This document shows positions 46,545 through 55,248 of a stretch of 64,000 nt of DNA, piece by piece (positions within the stretch are counted from its first letter, which is position 1; each line of letters starts with the position of its first letter). The notes below the pieces were generated by a model. The model saw nothing but the letters and a program-made list of their open reading frames with translations, was not told the DNA's origin and did no database searches. The stretch comes from CAVPMW01 sp963706515 (GTDB taxonomy: Bacteria > Chloroflexota > Anaerolineae > Anaerolineales > UBA4823): the NCBI GenBank assembly GCA_963706515.1, contig CAVPMW010000023.1, forward strand, positions 62,001 to 126,000, given 5' to 3'. The position numbers and the translations under genes were made by a program.

Positions 46545-47003
46545 ATGCATTCGATACTGTTCGTGTGTACCGCGAATATCTGCCGCTCGCCGATGGCGAT
46601 GGGCTTGATGCAAGCCCGGGTCGGGGAAGGGAACCCGGATTGGAGGATCGAATCTGCCGGGACGTGGGCGCTGGATGGCGACCCGCCGGCAGAGAAAAGC
46701 GTGGAGCTGCTGCTGAGGCGCGGCATCGATATTAGCGAGCACCGCTCCTGCCCGGTGGAGGGCAAGCTGCTGGATGGCTTCAAGCTCATCCTGACGATGG
46801 AAAAAGGGCACAAGGAGGCGCTGCAGGTGGAGTATCCACGCGCCGCGGCGAAGGTGTTCATGCTGAGCGAGATGACCGGTCAAAGCTTCGATATACCCGA
46901 CCCGGTGGGACGCAAGATGGCGTCGTTCGAGCAGACCGCGGGGCTGATCGATGAGGTACTGGAAGAGGGGTTCGAGCGGATTGAGGAACTCTCGCGGGAA
47001 TGA
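46545..47003 (+). CDS. Low-molecular-weight protein-tyrosine phosphatase (Wzb-like)
   Basis: A 152-residue phosphatase with the P-loop VCTANICRSPMA, nucleophilic Cys at residue 8, and the general-acid Asp in DIPDPVG near residue 125. It is the expected partner that dephosphorylates the Tyr tail of the Wzc-type kinase in the same locus, allowing cycles of polymer export. No frame break. Confidence 0.93.
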   Translation: MHSILFVCTANICRSPMAMGLMQARVGEGNPDWRIESAGTWALDGDPPAEKSVELLLRRGIDISEHRSCPVEGKLLDGFKLILTMEKGHKEALQVEYPRAAAKVFMLSEMTGQSFDIPDPVGRKMASFEQTAGLIDEVLEEGFERIEELSRE

Positions 47004-47028
47004 GAGCATTCCGGAATAGAGCATTTCC

Positions 47029-48958
47029 TTGAGATCGAGCGATAAAAAGGGGCTGCTGTCCGTCCTGCTGGTAGGGCTGGTGAACGGGCTCATCTTCATC
47101 GCCCTGCTCCCAGCCTGGCAGCACTACGACGAGCCGGCGCACTTCGAGTACGCCTGGCTGCTGGCTGCCCGCAGCCGGCTGCCGGAGGCGGCTGATTTCG
47201 ACCCGGCGATGCGCCAGGCGGTAGCTCGCTCGATGATCGAGGCCGGGTTCTTCAAGCGGCTGACCTTTGCGCCGGACCTGGACGACCCCACGGGGAAGGT
47301 GTGGATCGCGCCGGTCACGCAGCTGGAGGATCCGCCGCTGTATTACCTGCTGGCGGCTGCCGCAATGAAACCTCTCGACCGGCAGGCGATCCTGGCGCAG
47401 CTTTACGCAGGGAGGCTGGTCTCGCTGGGATTGTTCCTGCTGACCCTGGCGATTGCCTGGGGCGTCGCAGCCGAGCTGACCCCGCCCGGATCCGCCTTGC
47501 GCTGGATGTTGCCGCTCTCCATGGCGCTGCTCCCCGGTTTCGTAGACGTAATGACTTCTTTGAACAATTCTGTGGGCGCAGTGGCGTTCTTTTCGCTGTT
47601 CCTGTGGGAAGCGACCCGGCTGGTGCGGCGCGGGTTTGCCTGGACGACATTTTTATGGACCTGCGCAGCCGCGCTGGCCTGCCTGGGAATGCAAGCCAGC
47701 GCCTTCCTGGCGGCTCCGCTGCTGCTGGTTGCCCTCCTGTTCAGCGCGCTGCGCGGTCCCAGGCGGAAGCTCGCCTGGATCGTGAGCGGCGCAGCGGGGC
47801 TATTGCTCCTTTTGGCTATATTCACCTGGGGGGATGCAGCCCTGTGGTTCCGGCAGGGTCCGCAGCCTGAAGCAACCCGGGCGAGGAGCCAGGCAGCGCC
47901 GCTGGGGAAATATGCCTTCGCCGTCCACCTCGAGCCGGGGGCAGCTCCGGCTGAGCTGGCGCAGCTCGTCCCGTTGGCGGCGGGAGGCCGGCTGAGGGAG
48001 CAGGCATTCACTCTCGGCGCGTGGATGTGGACCGACCGGCCCGGTCTGTACCGGACCCCGCGGCTGGCGACGAACCTGGGGAAGCGCGAATATGGAGAAT
48101 CGGTCTGGCTGGACGCGACGCCCCGCTTCCATGCTTTCACGGGGATTACGGGCAAGAACACGCTGCGCTCGTGGGTGCTCCTGGCTCCCGCCAGCCAGGC
48201 AGCGACCCCCGGCTCGAGCCGGACGGCTACCGTCTATTATGACGGCGTCACCCTGGCTGAAGGGATTTTCTCCACAGACGAGGCGCCCTCTTACGCAGGG
48301 AGCGAGGCGAGCAGCGGTGAATGGGGCGAGCGCGCTGTTCACAAACCTGGTGCGCAACGGGTCCGCGGAGAGCGGCTGGCCGCGAGTGAGAGCGCAGGTC
48401 GAGCAAATTGGCGCCAGGCTGCTGCCTCATTCAGGGCTCGAGCGGGTCTCTATGGCATTCTACAGCCTCGCAGACCCGGCGGGAGCCGGCTGGTATTACC
48501 GGAACAACCTGGGGACGCTCGCCCGCACCTTCTGGGGCAAGTTCGCCTGGGGGCAGGTGCCCCTGGCAGGGCAGAAACCCTACCGCTGGCTGGGCATCCT
48601 GACGATCGCCGGGCTGGCAGGCGCGGGCGTCTGGACGTGGCGGCAGCGCAGGCGGATCCCCTGGGATATCGCGCTGCTCTACGGGCTGGCGATAGCAGGT
48701 GTTTGGGGACAGGCTTTACTGCGCGGATCGAACTACCTTACCCTGCCCACCAGCTTCCAGGCAGTAGCTCGCTATGTATACCCGACGATCATCCCCTGCA
48801 TGCTGATCCTTGGCGTGGGATGGAAGGAAATCCTGGGAGGGATCCGCAGGTGGCTGCCGGGAGAGCCTGCCTGGATTTACTACCTGTACCCGGCATTTTT
48901 CGTCGTGTTCGATCTCTACGCGATCTGGAGCATCTGGCGCTACTATTACGTGATGTAA
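47029..48958 (+). CDS. Large multi-spanning membrane protein, DUF2142-like (one frame break)
   Basis: About 643 residues when repaired. Opens LLSVLLVGLVNGLIFIALLP and QHYDEPAHFEYAWLL, the pattern of DUF2142/ArnT-like membrane glycosyltransferases with an acidic motif in the first periplasmic loop. After several spans a large extracytoplasmic jelly-roll-like domain follows (~residues 290-430), then an extra G near 48326 and four C-terminal spans ending RYYYVM. The start TTG 47029 is weak. Possibly a lipid-linked sugar transferase; function not established. Confidence 0.7.
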
Positions 48959-49066
48959 GGCCGAAGGCAACTACGTGTGACGTAAAATATAAGTCACCCC
49001 GATTTAATCTTTCATAGCTATCCAGTAATTTCTTTTCATAATTCGTGGAAATCGCCCCCCACCCTG

Positions 49067-49097
49067 CCCTCCCCCAAAAATCGGGGGAGGGTTTTTT
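49067..49097 (+). terminator. Rho-independent terminator of the exopolysaccharide operon
   Basis: CCCTCCCCC (49067-49075), a seven-base loop and GGGGGAGGG (49083-49091) form a 9-bp GC stem followed by six T residues. It lies 109 bp after the last gene of the locus and just before hairpin B1. Confidence 0.85.
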
Positions 49098-49099
49098 AT

Positions 49100-49151
49100 C
49101 GGAAAAAAGGATGGGTTGCGGGCATCCGCCCGCAACCCATCCTTTTTTCCG
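49100..49151. repeat. Perfect 24-bp-arm hairpin, copy B1
   Basis: Arms 49100-49123 and 49128-49151 are exact complements around a 4-nt loop ATCC; the outer arm begins CGGAAAAAAGGATGGG. It lies in the convergent gap between the exopolysaccharide operon and the S41 protease gene, so it could act as a terminator for the minus-strand gene, but its structure equals B2 at 52571. Confidence 0.85.
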
Positions 49152-49184
49152 TATTTTTCCCATCCTGCGATAGGTCAAAAATGG

Positions 49185-51234
49185 TTATTTGATCTTATCC
49201 TGCAAGGCGGCGACGGCAGCCTTTAGGACGGTATCCTCTCCGCTCAAGACGCTCTGCGCGGTGACGGGCACGGTGACGTCGGGGACGACGCCGGTGCCTT
49301 CGATGACGATCTTGCCGTCGGCAGTCTCGGAGCGACCCGTGGGGAACTGGATGGAGATGTCATCGGGCAGCTTGAACTGTCCCTGACCAACCTCGCCGTA
49401 CATACCGGCAGTCGGCGTATTGCCGACGACGGTGGAGCGGCCTTCCTGGGCGAGCGCATAGGCAAAGCCTTCGCAGGCGCTGTCGCAATACGAGCTGACC
49501 AGGACTGCAACCGGACCGGAATAATAGAGCGGCGCAGGGGTAATGCGGGCGGGGCGATCTTTGGCTTCGAATTTACCGGAGACGTCGTTGTAGTACGAGC
49601 CTGTATACAGCTCAATTTCATGGTCGAAGAAGTAGCTGGCAATCTGGTTCGCCAGGTCGCCGGAGCCGCCCGGGTTGGTGCGCACATCGATGATCAGACC
49701 GGGGACCTTATTGTCGATCATCTGCCTGATATAGCGATCCCAGAGGTAGGCGGTGAGGCGGGTATCATCCAGGAAGCTGTGGATGCGGATGTACCCCAGG
49801 CCGGAATCGGGCAGTATCTGAGCTTCGACCGGGACCGATATGGGGGATTCCTGGAAATCCGGGCGGGACTTCAGGAAAGAATCAACCTCGTTCGCCGCGC
49901 GTAATGTCACTTGTTGATCTTGGGTATCCCCGGGATTGCGGTAGCCGATTTTAATGCTGGTGGCGGGAGGGACGTGGGTCAGCAAGGAGACCTGGTCCCT
50001 GCGCAGGGCGTGCGGGGTAGAGCTGGGACCGAAGAAGGGAACTACTGCGGAGACTGCCTCGCCGACCGGCTTGCCGTCCCAGGTGAGCAGCTCGGCTCCA
50101 GGCTGGATACCCGCTCTCGCTGCGGGCAGGTCGGGCAGCACCTCTTGAACAATGAGGCTGCCATCGCTCAGCTCAGCCAGCACCATCCCAAAACCACCGC
50201 CATGTTCCTGGAGGAAGATATCCCGGTCAATTGTATAGCCGACATGCCCGTCGGGGATGCGCAAGGCGAAATCCTGCAGGGTACGGAAAAAGTCATCTTT
50301 ATTTTGGGCTTGAGAGAAGCGAGGGGCGAATTCCTGATGAAGCGCCTGCCAATCGATATTCTTCAGCTCGGTAAAGGGATATTCGAGCGACATTTTCTTA
50401 TACATATTCTCAAAGGCAGCGCTGTAGTCATCCTGGGAATAATCGTTGAGAGCACCCACGCCTTCGTTCAGCACAATATCCGGCTGTGCCTCTTTAAAGA
50501 TGCGGAATGGCTGTTGGTCGAGGTCGACGATAGAGTAACCCGCCGGGACTGCCTGGACGGGGTCGTCGGCGGTGAACAATAAGCCATCCGGACCGAAATC
50601 GGAGGGGAATTTTTGCCCGTCATCCGGAGCCCACACCACCAGCTTACCTCCCACGATTTCGTCGTCCTTCTCTGCATCGACGATGGCCGAGGTATAGGCA
50701 TTCGACCAGCCCTTGCCGTCCCTGGTTTCCAGGAAGGGACCTCCCCAGGTATTGGACCAGTAGGCTACCGCAAATACCTGGATGCCTTTGTCCGCCTGAC
50801 CGTTGTTATCCACGTCCACAAATGTGCCCTGGGGAACCGAGGGCAGCGCCAGGGAATAGGTGAGCTTGTTATCGGGCTGCAGAACCGCGGGACCAATCGC
50901 CTGTTCTTCCGGACGGAAAACGAACTCCTTATCCCGGTGGACGAAACCGGCTTCGTCTTCGAGCATCACGAAAGGCTCGGAGGCGCTCTCGAGGAAAAAT
51001 GGCGAGGTATAAGGAATATCCCCGGTGATGAAGACAGGCTCCTCCGGATTGGCTGGCGCCCGGTTGGACCGGCGGAGCCAGCAAGGGGGTAGGCGATGCA
51101 GTGGGCAGGGGCACCGGGGTGCGCGTGGGCGCGCTGGTCGGTGTGCCTGGAGGTAAGCCGAACATCTGGCAGGAAAGGGCGAGCAGTACACATATGGAAA
51201 TCAGTAAAATCGAGCGGGGGATAGGTCTGTTCAT
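49185..51234 (-). CDS. S41-family C-terminal processing protease-like lipoprotein (one frame break)
   Basis: About 682 residues when repaired. Starts MNRPIPRSILLISICVLLA with lipobox ALSC, then a Thr/Pro-rich linker. An extra base near 51055 shifts the frame before NPEEPVFITGDIPY. A PDZ domain (AELSDGSLIVQEVLPDLPAA, RAGIQPGAELLTWDGKPV) precedes the tail-specific protease core: IIDVRTNPGGSGDLA, VLVSSYCDSACEGFAYAL with the catalytic Ser, and the Lys in EVGQGQFKLPD. It is an extracytoplasmic serine protease anchored to the membrane. The start overlaps the upstream gene stop by 4 bp. Confidence 0.85.
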
Positions 51235-51854
51235 TCTAATATTAATCCGATCGTATCATCAGGCTCGCTCGTCTCGAAAGGAACGAGCGTTGATAGGGGT
51301 TCAAACTGCCACCGGGCATCCCGCTGATTTTCCAGGTTGAAGGCTGCTATTGAACGGTTGATGAAACCCTGGGCGATCTCGTGGATGCGCCATTGGGTAA
51401 TGCTGGAGGCGATGCTGTTCAGCACAGAATCAGGCATGAAGCGGATGCCAATCGGGACCGGCAGGCGCGCGCTGAGCGCCAGCAGGTAATCGATGCGGGT
51501 TTGCTCGCCTTCAGCGTGGAAGATCGATTCACTGGCATAGTATCCCTGGGCAGTCAGAGAATATATGCCGAACTCCGTCTGAACGGGCGGCTTATCTTCG
51601 ATCGGGACGATCTTGAGCAGCCGCTCGGTGGAGGCTGGGCTGATGCACAGGTCGCAGAACAGCCGGACGCGGTAAATACCCAGCTCTGTCGTGCTGTAGA
51701 GCATGCGGTATTCGTCGAGGCTGTATTGATAGACCGTGGAGATATGCGGCAGAAAATGAACGGTACGGCCCAGGTCGCGATAGAAGGCATAAGCCACCGG
51801 AAGTGCGGCAGGAAAATTAAATGAGAGCGAAACGGATCCCTTGATTTCGATCAT
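51231..51854 (-). CDS. SRPBCC-like protein (DUF1997 type)
   Basis: A 207-residue soluble protein starting MIEIKGSVSLSFNFPAALPV. The order of strands and the long C-terminal helix region (QWRIHEIAQGFINRSIAAF) resemble DUF1997/START-like (SRPBCC) folds that bind lipids or hydrophobic ligands. ATG 51854 is preferred over 51869. Its stop overlaps the S41 protease start (ATGA), so they are translationally coupled. Ligand and function unknown. Confidence 0.5.
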   Translation of the reverse strand: MIEIKGSVSLSFNFPAALPVAYAFYRDLGRTVHFLPHISTVYQYSLDEYRMLYSTTELGIYRVRLFCDLCISPASTERLLKIVPIEDKPPVQTEFGIYSLTAQGYYASESIFHAEGEQTRIDYLLALSARLPVPIGIRFMPDSVLNSIASSITQWRIHEIAQGFINRSIAAFNLENQRDARWQFEPLSTLVPFETSEPDDTIGLILE

Positions 51855-51900
51855 GGACCGAATGGACACACGTTAGATGCAGGAAAAGCGGCGGTTGCCC

Positions 51901-52488
51901 TCATGATTTGCCACCCTCCAGCTCATCGATTTTCTGCTCCAGCTCTTTGATCTGGTCGACGAGCTCTTGCATATTTTTCTGAGAGGGGATCTGCAAGCGG
52001 GAAAGCAGGCGTTCTTCCCATTCCTGGGCGGCAGGGAAAATGTGCTCCCGTTCTTCGAGCTCTGCCTCCTCTTCCTCCACGACCGGGATAGCAGCCGAAA
52101 GCAGCTTTTCCAGGAGCGGAACCGCCTGGTCAGCCGGCAGCTCTCCCTGATCGACCAGCTGCAAGACCCGGCGGCGAATTTCGTTATCGACCAGGCTGCG
52201 AAAGCCCAAAGAAGCGAATATGCCGCGCTGCAGCGAGCCCAGGCGATCGCCCCCGGACTGGATCAGCCCGGCGAGGACCGAGCGGGGGAGAAAGCCGCTT
52301 TTCTTCTTCTCCTGATCGAATACGATCTGGCTGAGGGTAACGGCAGTCAGGTCAACTCCGCTGGCGTTATCGATCACCTGCACCTCCTCACCCCGGCGGA
52401 TCATCTCGGCAATGCCGTCCAGGGTGATATACTGCTTGGTCTCGGTGTCGTAGAGCTTACGGTTCGGGTAACGTTTGATCACGGGCAT
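51901..52488 (-). CDS. phaR: Polyhydroxyalkanoate synthesis regulator, DNA-binding (PhaR-like)
   Basis: A 195-residue protein beginning MPVIKRYPNRKLYDTETKQY, the strongly conserved N-terminal DNA-binding domain of PhaR, followed by ITLDGIAEMIRRGEEVQVID and a region ending in a coiled coil (QELVDQIKELEQKIDELEGG). PhaR binds both DNA and PHA granules and represses phasin genes. ATG 52488 has AAGGAG 6 nt upstream. A phasin-like gene is just upstream, with hairpin B2 between; no PHA synthase is in the window. Confidence 0.85.
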   Translation of the reverse strand: MPVIKRYPNRKLYDTETKQYITLDGIAEMIRRGEEVQVIDNASGVDLTAVTLSQIVFDQEKKKSGFLPRSVLAGLIQSGGDRLGSLQRGIFASLGFRSLVDNEIRRRVLQLVDQGELPADQAVPLLEKLLSAAIPVVEEEEAELEEREHIFPAAQEWEERLLSRLQIPSQKNMQELVDQIKELEQKIDELEGGKS

Positions 52489-52570
52489 AACGATCTCCTT
52501 AATCTCCCAAGTGTAACCAAGAACATGTCCTTTGGGAATAGGGAAATGAAGTCGTGGGAGGGGTAATTCT

Positions 52571-52622
52571 CGGAAAAATGAGTGGATTGCGGGTCGATAC
52601 CCGCAATCCACTCATTTTTCCG
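52571..52622. repeat. Perfect 24-bp-arm hairpin, copy B2
   Basis: Arms 52571-52594 and 52599-52622 are exact complements around a 4-nt loop CGAT. The outer arm begins CGGAAAAATGAGTGG, similar to B1 and to the core of A1/A2, but inner arm bases differ and remain fully paired. It lies between the phasin and phaR genes. Confidence 0.85.
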
Positions 52623-52721
52623 AATATTTCCTGTCCGCCACGCAGGAAGCTGGGAGAAGGGATGAGATAGGGGACAGAAGTCCCCTATCTCAGGCGTGCC
52701 CCCCCGAACTTTGGTTCAGGC

Positions 52722-53105
52722 TCAGGATTGCTGTGATTTCTTCAGATCATCGACCTTTTTGGTGAGGACGGTGATCTTTTCGCTCAGCGCTTCGATGTCC
52801 GATTTGGTGGGAACGTTCATGCGCGAGAGGACGTCTTCGATGCGCTTGTTCATCTCATCTTCGGCTTTGGCGGTGCCCTTCTTGCGGCGCTCCATCATTT
52901 CCTTCGCCAGCTTGCGCCCGTCTTTCTCGGCGATCTCGCCGCGCTCGACCAGCTTATCGATGAACTCCTCAACCTCTTCCTGGGCAAGGGCGACAGCGCC
53001 GATGCTGGCGAGGCTGACTTTGCGGACCATTTCATAAAAAGGTCCATGGTCTTCTTTCCCGTTCTTTGTGGGCTTAACTTTATCAGGTGCTTTGGCTGTA
53101 GTCAT
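52722..53105 (-). CDS. Phasin-like granule-associated protein (PhaF/PhaI family)
   Basis: A 127-residue, highly charged protein. Residues ~22-60 (YEMVRKVSLASIGAVALAQE then EEFIDKLVERGEIAEKDGR) match the amphipathic helix of poly(hydroxyalkanoate) granule-associated proteins, and the last 45 residues form a coiled coil (IEALSEKITVLTKKVDDLKK) for oligomerisation. ATG 53105 with GGAGG 9 nt upstream is preferred over 53216. The C-terminal MNVPTKSDIEAL resembles the matching segment of the PhaR-like protein (LQIPSQKNMQEL), hinting at a shared interaction motif. A strong promoter with a dyad lies upstream. Confidence 0.78.
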   Translation of the reverse strand: MTTAKAPDKVKPTKNGKEDHGPFYEMVRKVSLASIGAVALAQEEVEEFIDKLVERGEIAEKDGRKLAKEMMERRKKGTAKAEDEMNKRIEDVLSRMNVPTKSDIEALSEKITVLTKKVDDLKKSQQS

Positions 53106-53149
53106 TGGGTTATACCTCCGTGCAGTCTCTACTTGGATGATTATTGTTT

Positions 53150-53200
53150 TATGACGCGCTGCGTCGTTATTAATATAACACAGCGCGTCATAGCTGTCAA
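53150..53200 (-). promoter_or_regulatory. Phasin promoter with overlapping dyad operator
   Basis: On the minus strand a consensus TTGACA (53200-53195), a 17-bp spacer and TATATT (53177-53172) form a near-perfect sigma-70 promoter. The dyad TATGACGCGCTG / CAGCGCGTCATA (53150-53161 and 53181-53192) brackets the -10 box, with one half inside the spacer. A repressor bound there would block polymerase; PhaR is the obvious but unproven candidate. Confidence 0.75.
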
Positions 53201-54193
53201 GTAGAAAAGGTATCAATCAGCAGGTGGACATCGCCGCCGACCGGATACAGGATCGGGCAGGTACAACCGTGGCGGCGGTACTCTTCCACCTTGGCGCGCG
53301 CTTCTGCGGGTGTGCCGGAGGCGGTGATATGCGTGGATCAATTCTTCCGGGACCAGATGCTTGGCGCGGCGGATCTGCTCGAGGGTGGCGGGCCAGCCCA
53401 GGATGGACTGGATCTCGGCGACGACCTGCGGCGAGACGCCGGAAGCCTTGGCGATATGCGGCTGCTGCGCGAGGTATTGGGTGAGCAGCTCGCGGGTGGT
53501 ATCGATCGCCCGGTCGTGGTCCGGATCGACCGAGCAGACCACGAGCTGCGGGCGGTCGAGGTCATCCAGCGTGCGCCCCGCCCTCTGCGCCCCTGCGGAG
53601 AGCAGCTCCAGCGCTTTATCGTTGTATTCGGGCGGGACACAGTAGTTCAGCACTGCTCCGTCGGCGATCTCGCCGGTCAGCTCCATCATCTGGTCGCCGG
53701 TAGCGCCGATCATAATGGGGACGTTGCGCGGCTCGCGGCGCCCATGGACCACGTCCAGCTCGATGCCGTCGACATGGATGAATTCACCGTCAAAGGTGAC
53801 GCGCTCCATATTCAGCAGGCGGCGCAGGATCTCGACGGTCTCGCGCATGGCAGTGAGCGGCTTGCGCCGCTCGATGCCCACATTCCGGGCGAGCGGGTCC
53901 CACCAGGCGCCAATCCCGCAGATCATGCGACCCGGGGCGAGATCATCCAGGGTGAGAAATGTCGCGGCGAGCAGGCCGATGTTGCGGGTCCAGTTGTTGA
54001 TCACTCCCGAGCCAACCTTGATCCGCTCGGTTACGGCGGCGTAAGCTGCCATCGGGACGATGGCATCCCGCACCAGCCGGGATTCGGCCTGCCAGACCGC
54101 TTCGAAACCGTGCTGTTCGGCATAGCGGACGTACTCCAATCCATCGCGCAGGTCGTGAGCATCCTGCAGGTAAAGCGCAACCCGTTCAGCCAT
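53197..54193 (-). CDS. F420-dependent LLM-class (luciferase-like) oxidoreductase (one frame break)
   Basis: About 332 residues when repaired. A TIM-barrel luciferase-like protein: RVALYLQDAHDLRDGLEYVR, VWQAESRLVRDAIVPMAAYA, KVGSGVINNWTRN, GRMICGIGAWWDPLARNVGI and VPIMIGATGDQMMELTGEIA match the F420-binding subgroup (methylene-H4MPT reductase/glucose-6-phosphate dehydrogenase type). One extra T near 53326 scrambles the last 45 residues; the repaired end reads ITASGTPAEARAKVEEY and stops at 53197. It lies beside F420 biosynthesis genes, supporting F420 over FMN as cofactor. Substrate unknown. Confidence 0.85.
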
Positions 54194-54232
54194 GGTACCT
54201 CCAATAGGTGAGATGAATTGTGGATTATATAA

Positions 54233-54346
54233 TAGGACTTACGCAGTTCATAAAGGAATTACCGAAAAATGGGGTGATAGGTGGGCGCTAGCGCCCACCT
54301 ATCACCCCATTTTTCGGACTTTTCTCATTCAACTGCGTAACTCCTA
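54233..54346. repeat. Palindromic 114-bp intergenic element, copy A2
   Basis: Ends are TAGGACTTACGCAGTT and the complement of TAGGAGTTACGCAGTT; the core is a perfect dyad of CCGAAAAATGGGGTGATAGG and its complement centred on GCGCTAGCGC. It is the inverted copy of A1 (11937-12054). A 13-bp direct repeat ATGAATTGTGGAT flanks it at 54213-54225 and 54354-54366. Confidence 0.85.
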
Positions 54347-54438
54347 GGATGAAATGAATTGTGGATCTTAGAAATTTACGAAGCACACTGAGAGCGATTA
54401 CGGAAGAGCCGGTATAAATGGCGCGTCCCAAGGAAGAG

Positions 54439-54466
54439 AACGACTGACGTCGTTACTACAATCCGA
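54439..54466 (+). repeat. TGAC-loop stem repeat, isolated copy
   Basis: AACGAC-TGAC-GTCGTT followed by ACTACAATCCGA. It shares loop and tail with the cluster at 59921-60101 while the stem sequence differs and is still fully complementary. Confidence 0.7.
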
Positions 54467-54490
54467 GGGCTTTCCCAAATTTGCTCAGGA

Positions 54491-55130
54491 TCAGGTCATA
54501 TTATCGTAGAGCGAGGGAGACATGAACATCCCTTCCAGCTCGGCAGCTACCATCTCGAGATCTTCCGGCATGTCGACATCCAGCGCCAGGGAAGGCAGCT
54601 CGACCACCTCCAGGCGCGCCCCGGCAAGCGAGGCGCGCTCGCAGTGACGCTGGAAGGAACCCGGACCGAACTCATATTCAATCAATCCGGCTGGGCTGAC
54701 CAGCAAGGCGTTGGTCCCCTGGCGGTGGCGGTCTGGGGCAACGACCACAACCGGCGGGTGATGGGCGTGAGCGAGCATGACCTGGACGTCCTCGGGAGTG
54801 ATCAAGGGTAAATCCGCAGGGATCACCAGGACACCGCTGGTGGAATACGTCTTGGCGATCACTGTGGCACGGCGCAGCGCCAGGTTGAGCTCCGGGGCGC
54901 CATCCTCCTGCACGGTACCGCGCGTGATACTCGCGAGCCAGCGCCAGGGCTGCCGGGTCGCGGCTGATGACCAGCACCTGCTCGATATCCGCTATGGAGG
55001 TGAGTGTTTGCAGAGTATGGACTAACAATCGCGAGTTGAGATTTTCACGTTCCTGGGGGGTCAGAACTGCAGCCAGGCGGGACTTTCCCCGCCGCAGCGG
55101 CTTGACCGGCACAATCGCCCACACCATCAT
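54491..55130 (-). CDS. cofC: 2-phospholactate/phosphoenolpyruvate guanylyltransferase (CofC/FbiD; one frame break)
   Basis: About 213 residues when repaired. The nucleotidyltransferase start MMVWAIVPVKPLRRGKSRLA carries the guanosine-binding pattern; TYSTSGVLVIPADLPLITPE holds the metal-binding Asp and DRHRQGTNALLVSP the GTN motif. An extra base near 54915 lies between AREYHAR and QEDGAPELNLAL. It activates phospholactate or phosphoenolpyruvate with GTP for F420 side-chain assembly. GGGAGGAT precedes the ATG pair at 55130/55127. Confidence 0.9.
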
Positions 55131-55248
55131 CTGAGATCCTCCCTGACTGCCATGGGCTGCAAAATCATGAGCGGCAGTGCAACTGTGGATTGGCTCGGCG
55201 CCTGGGCGAAAACATGGAGCAAATAAATGCTTCCATCTATCATGTATT

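Noticed and set aside
49100..49151. Hairpin B1 as a simple terminator only
   Set aside because: A canonical terminator with a T-run already lies at 49067-49097, and the same 24-bp-arm, 4-nt-loop design recurs at 52571, where it lies between genes of one strand.
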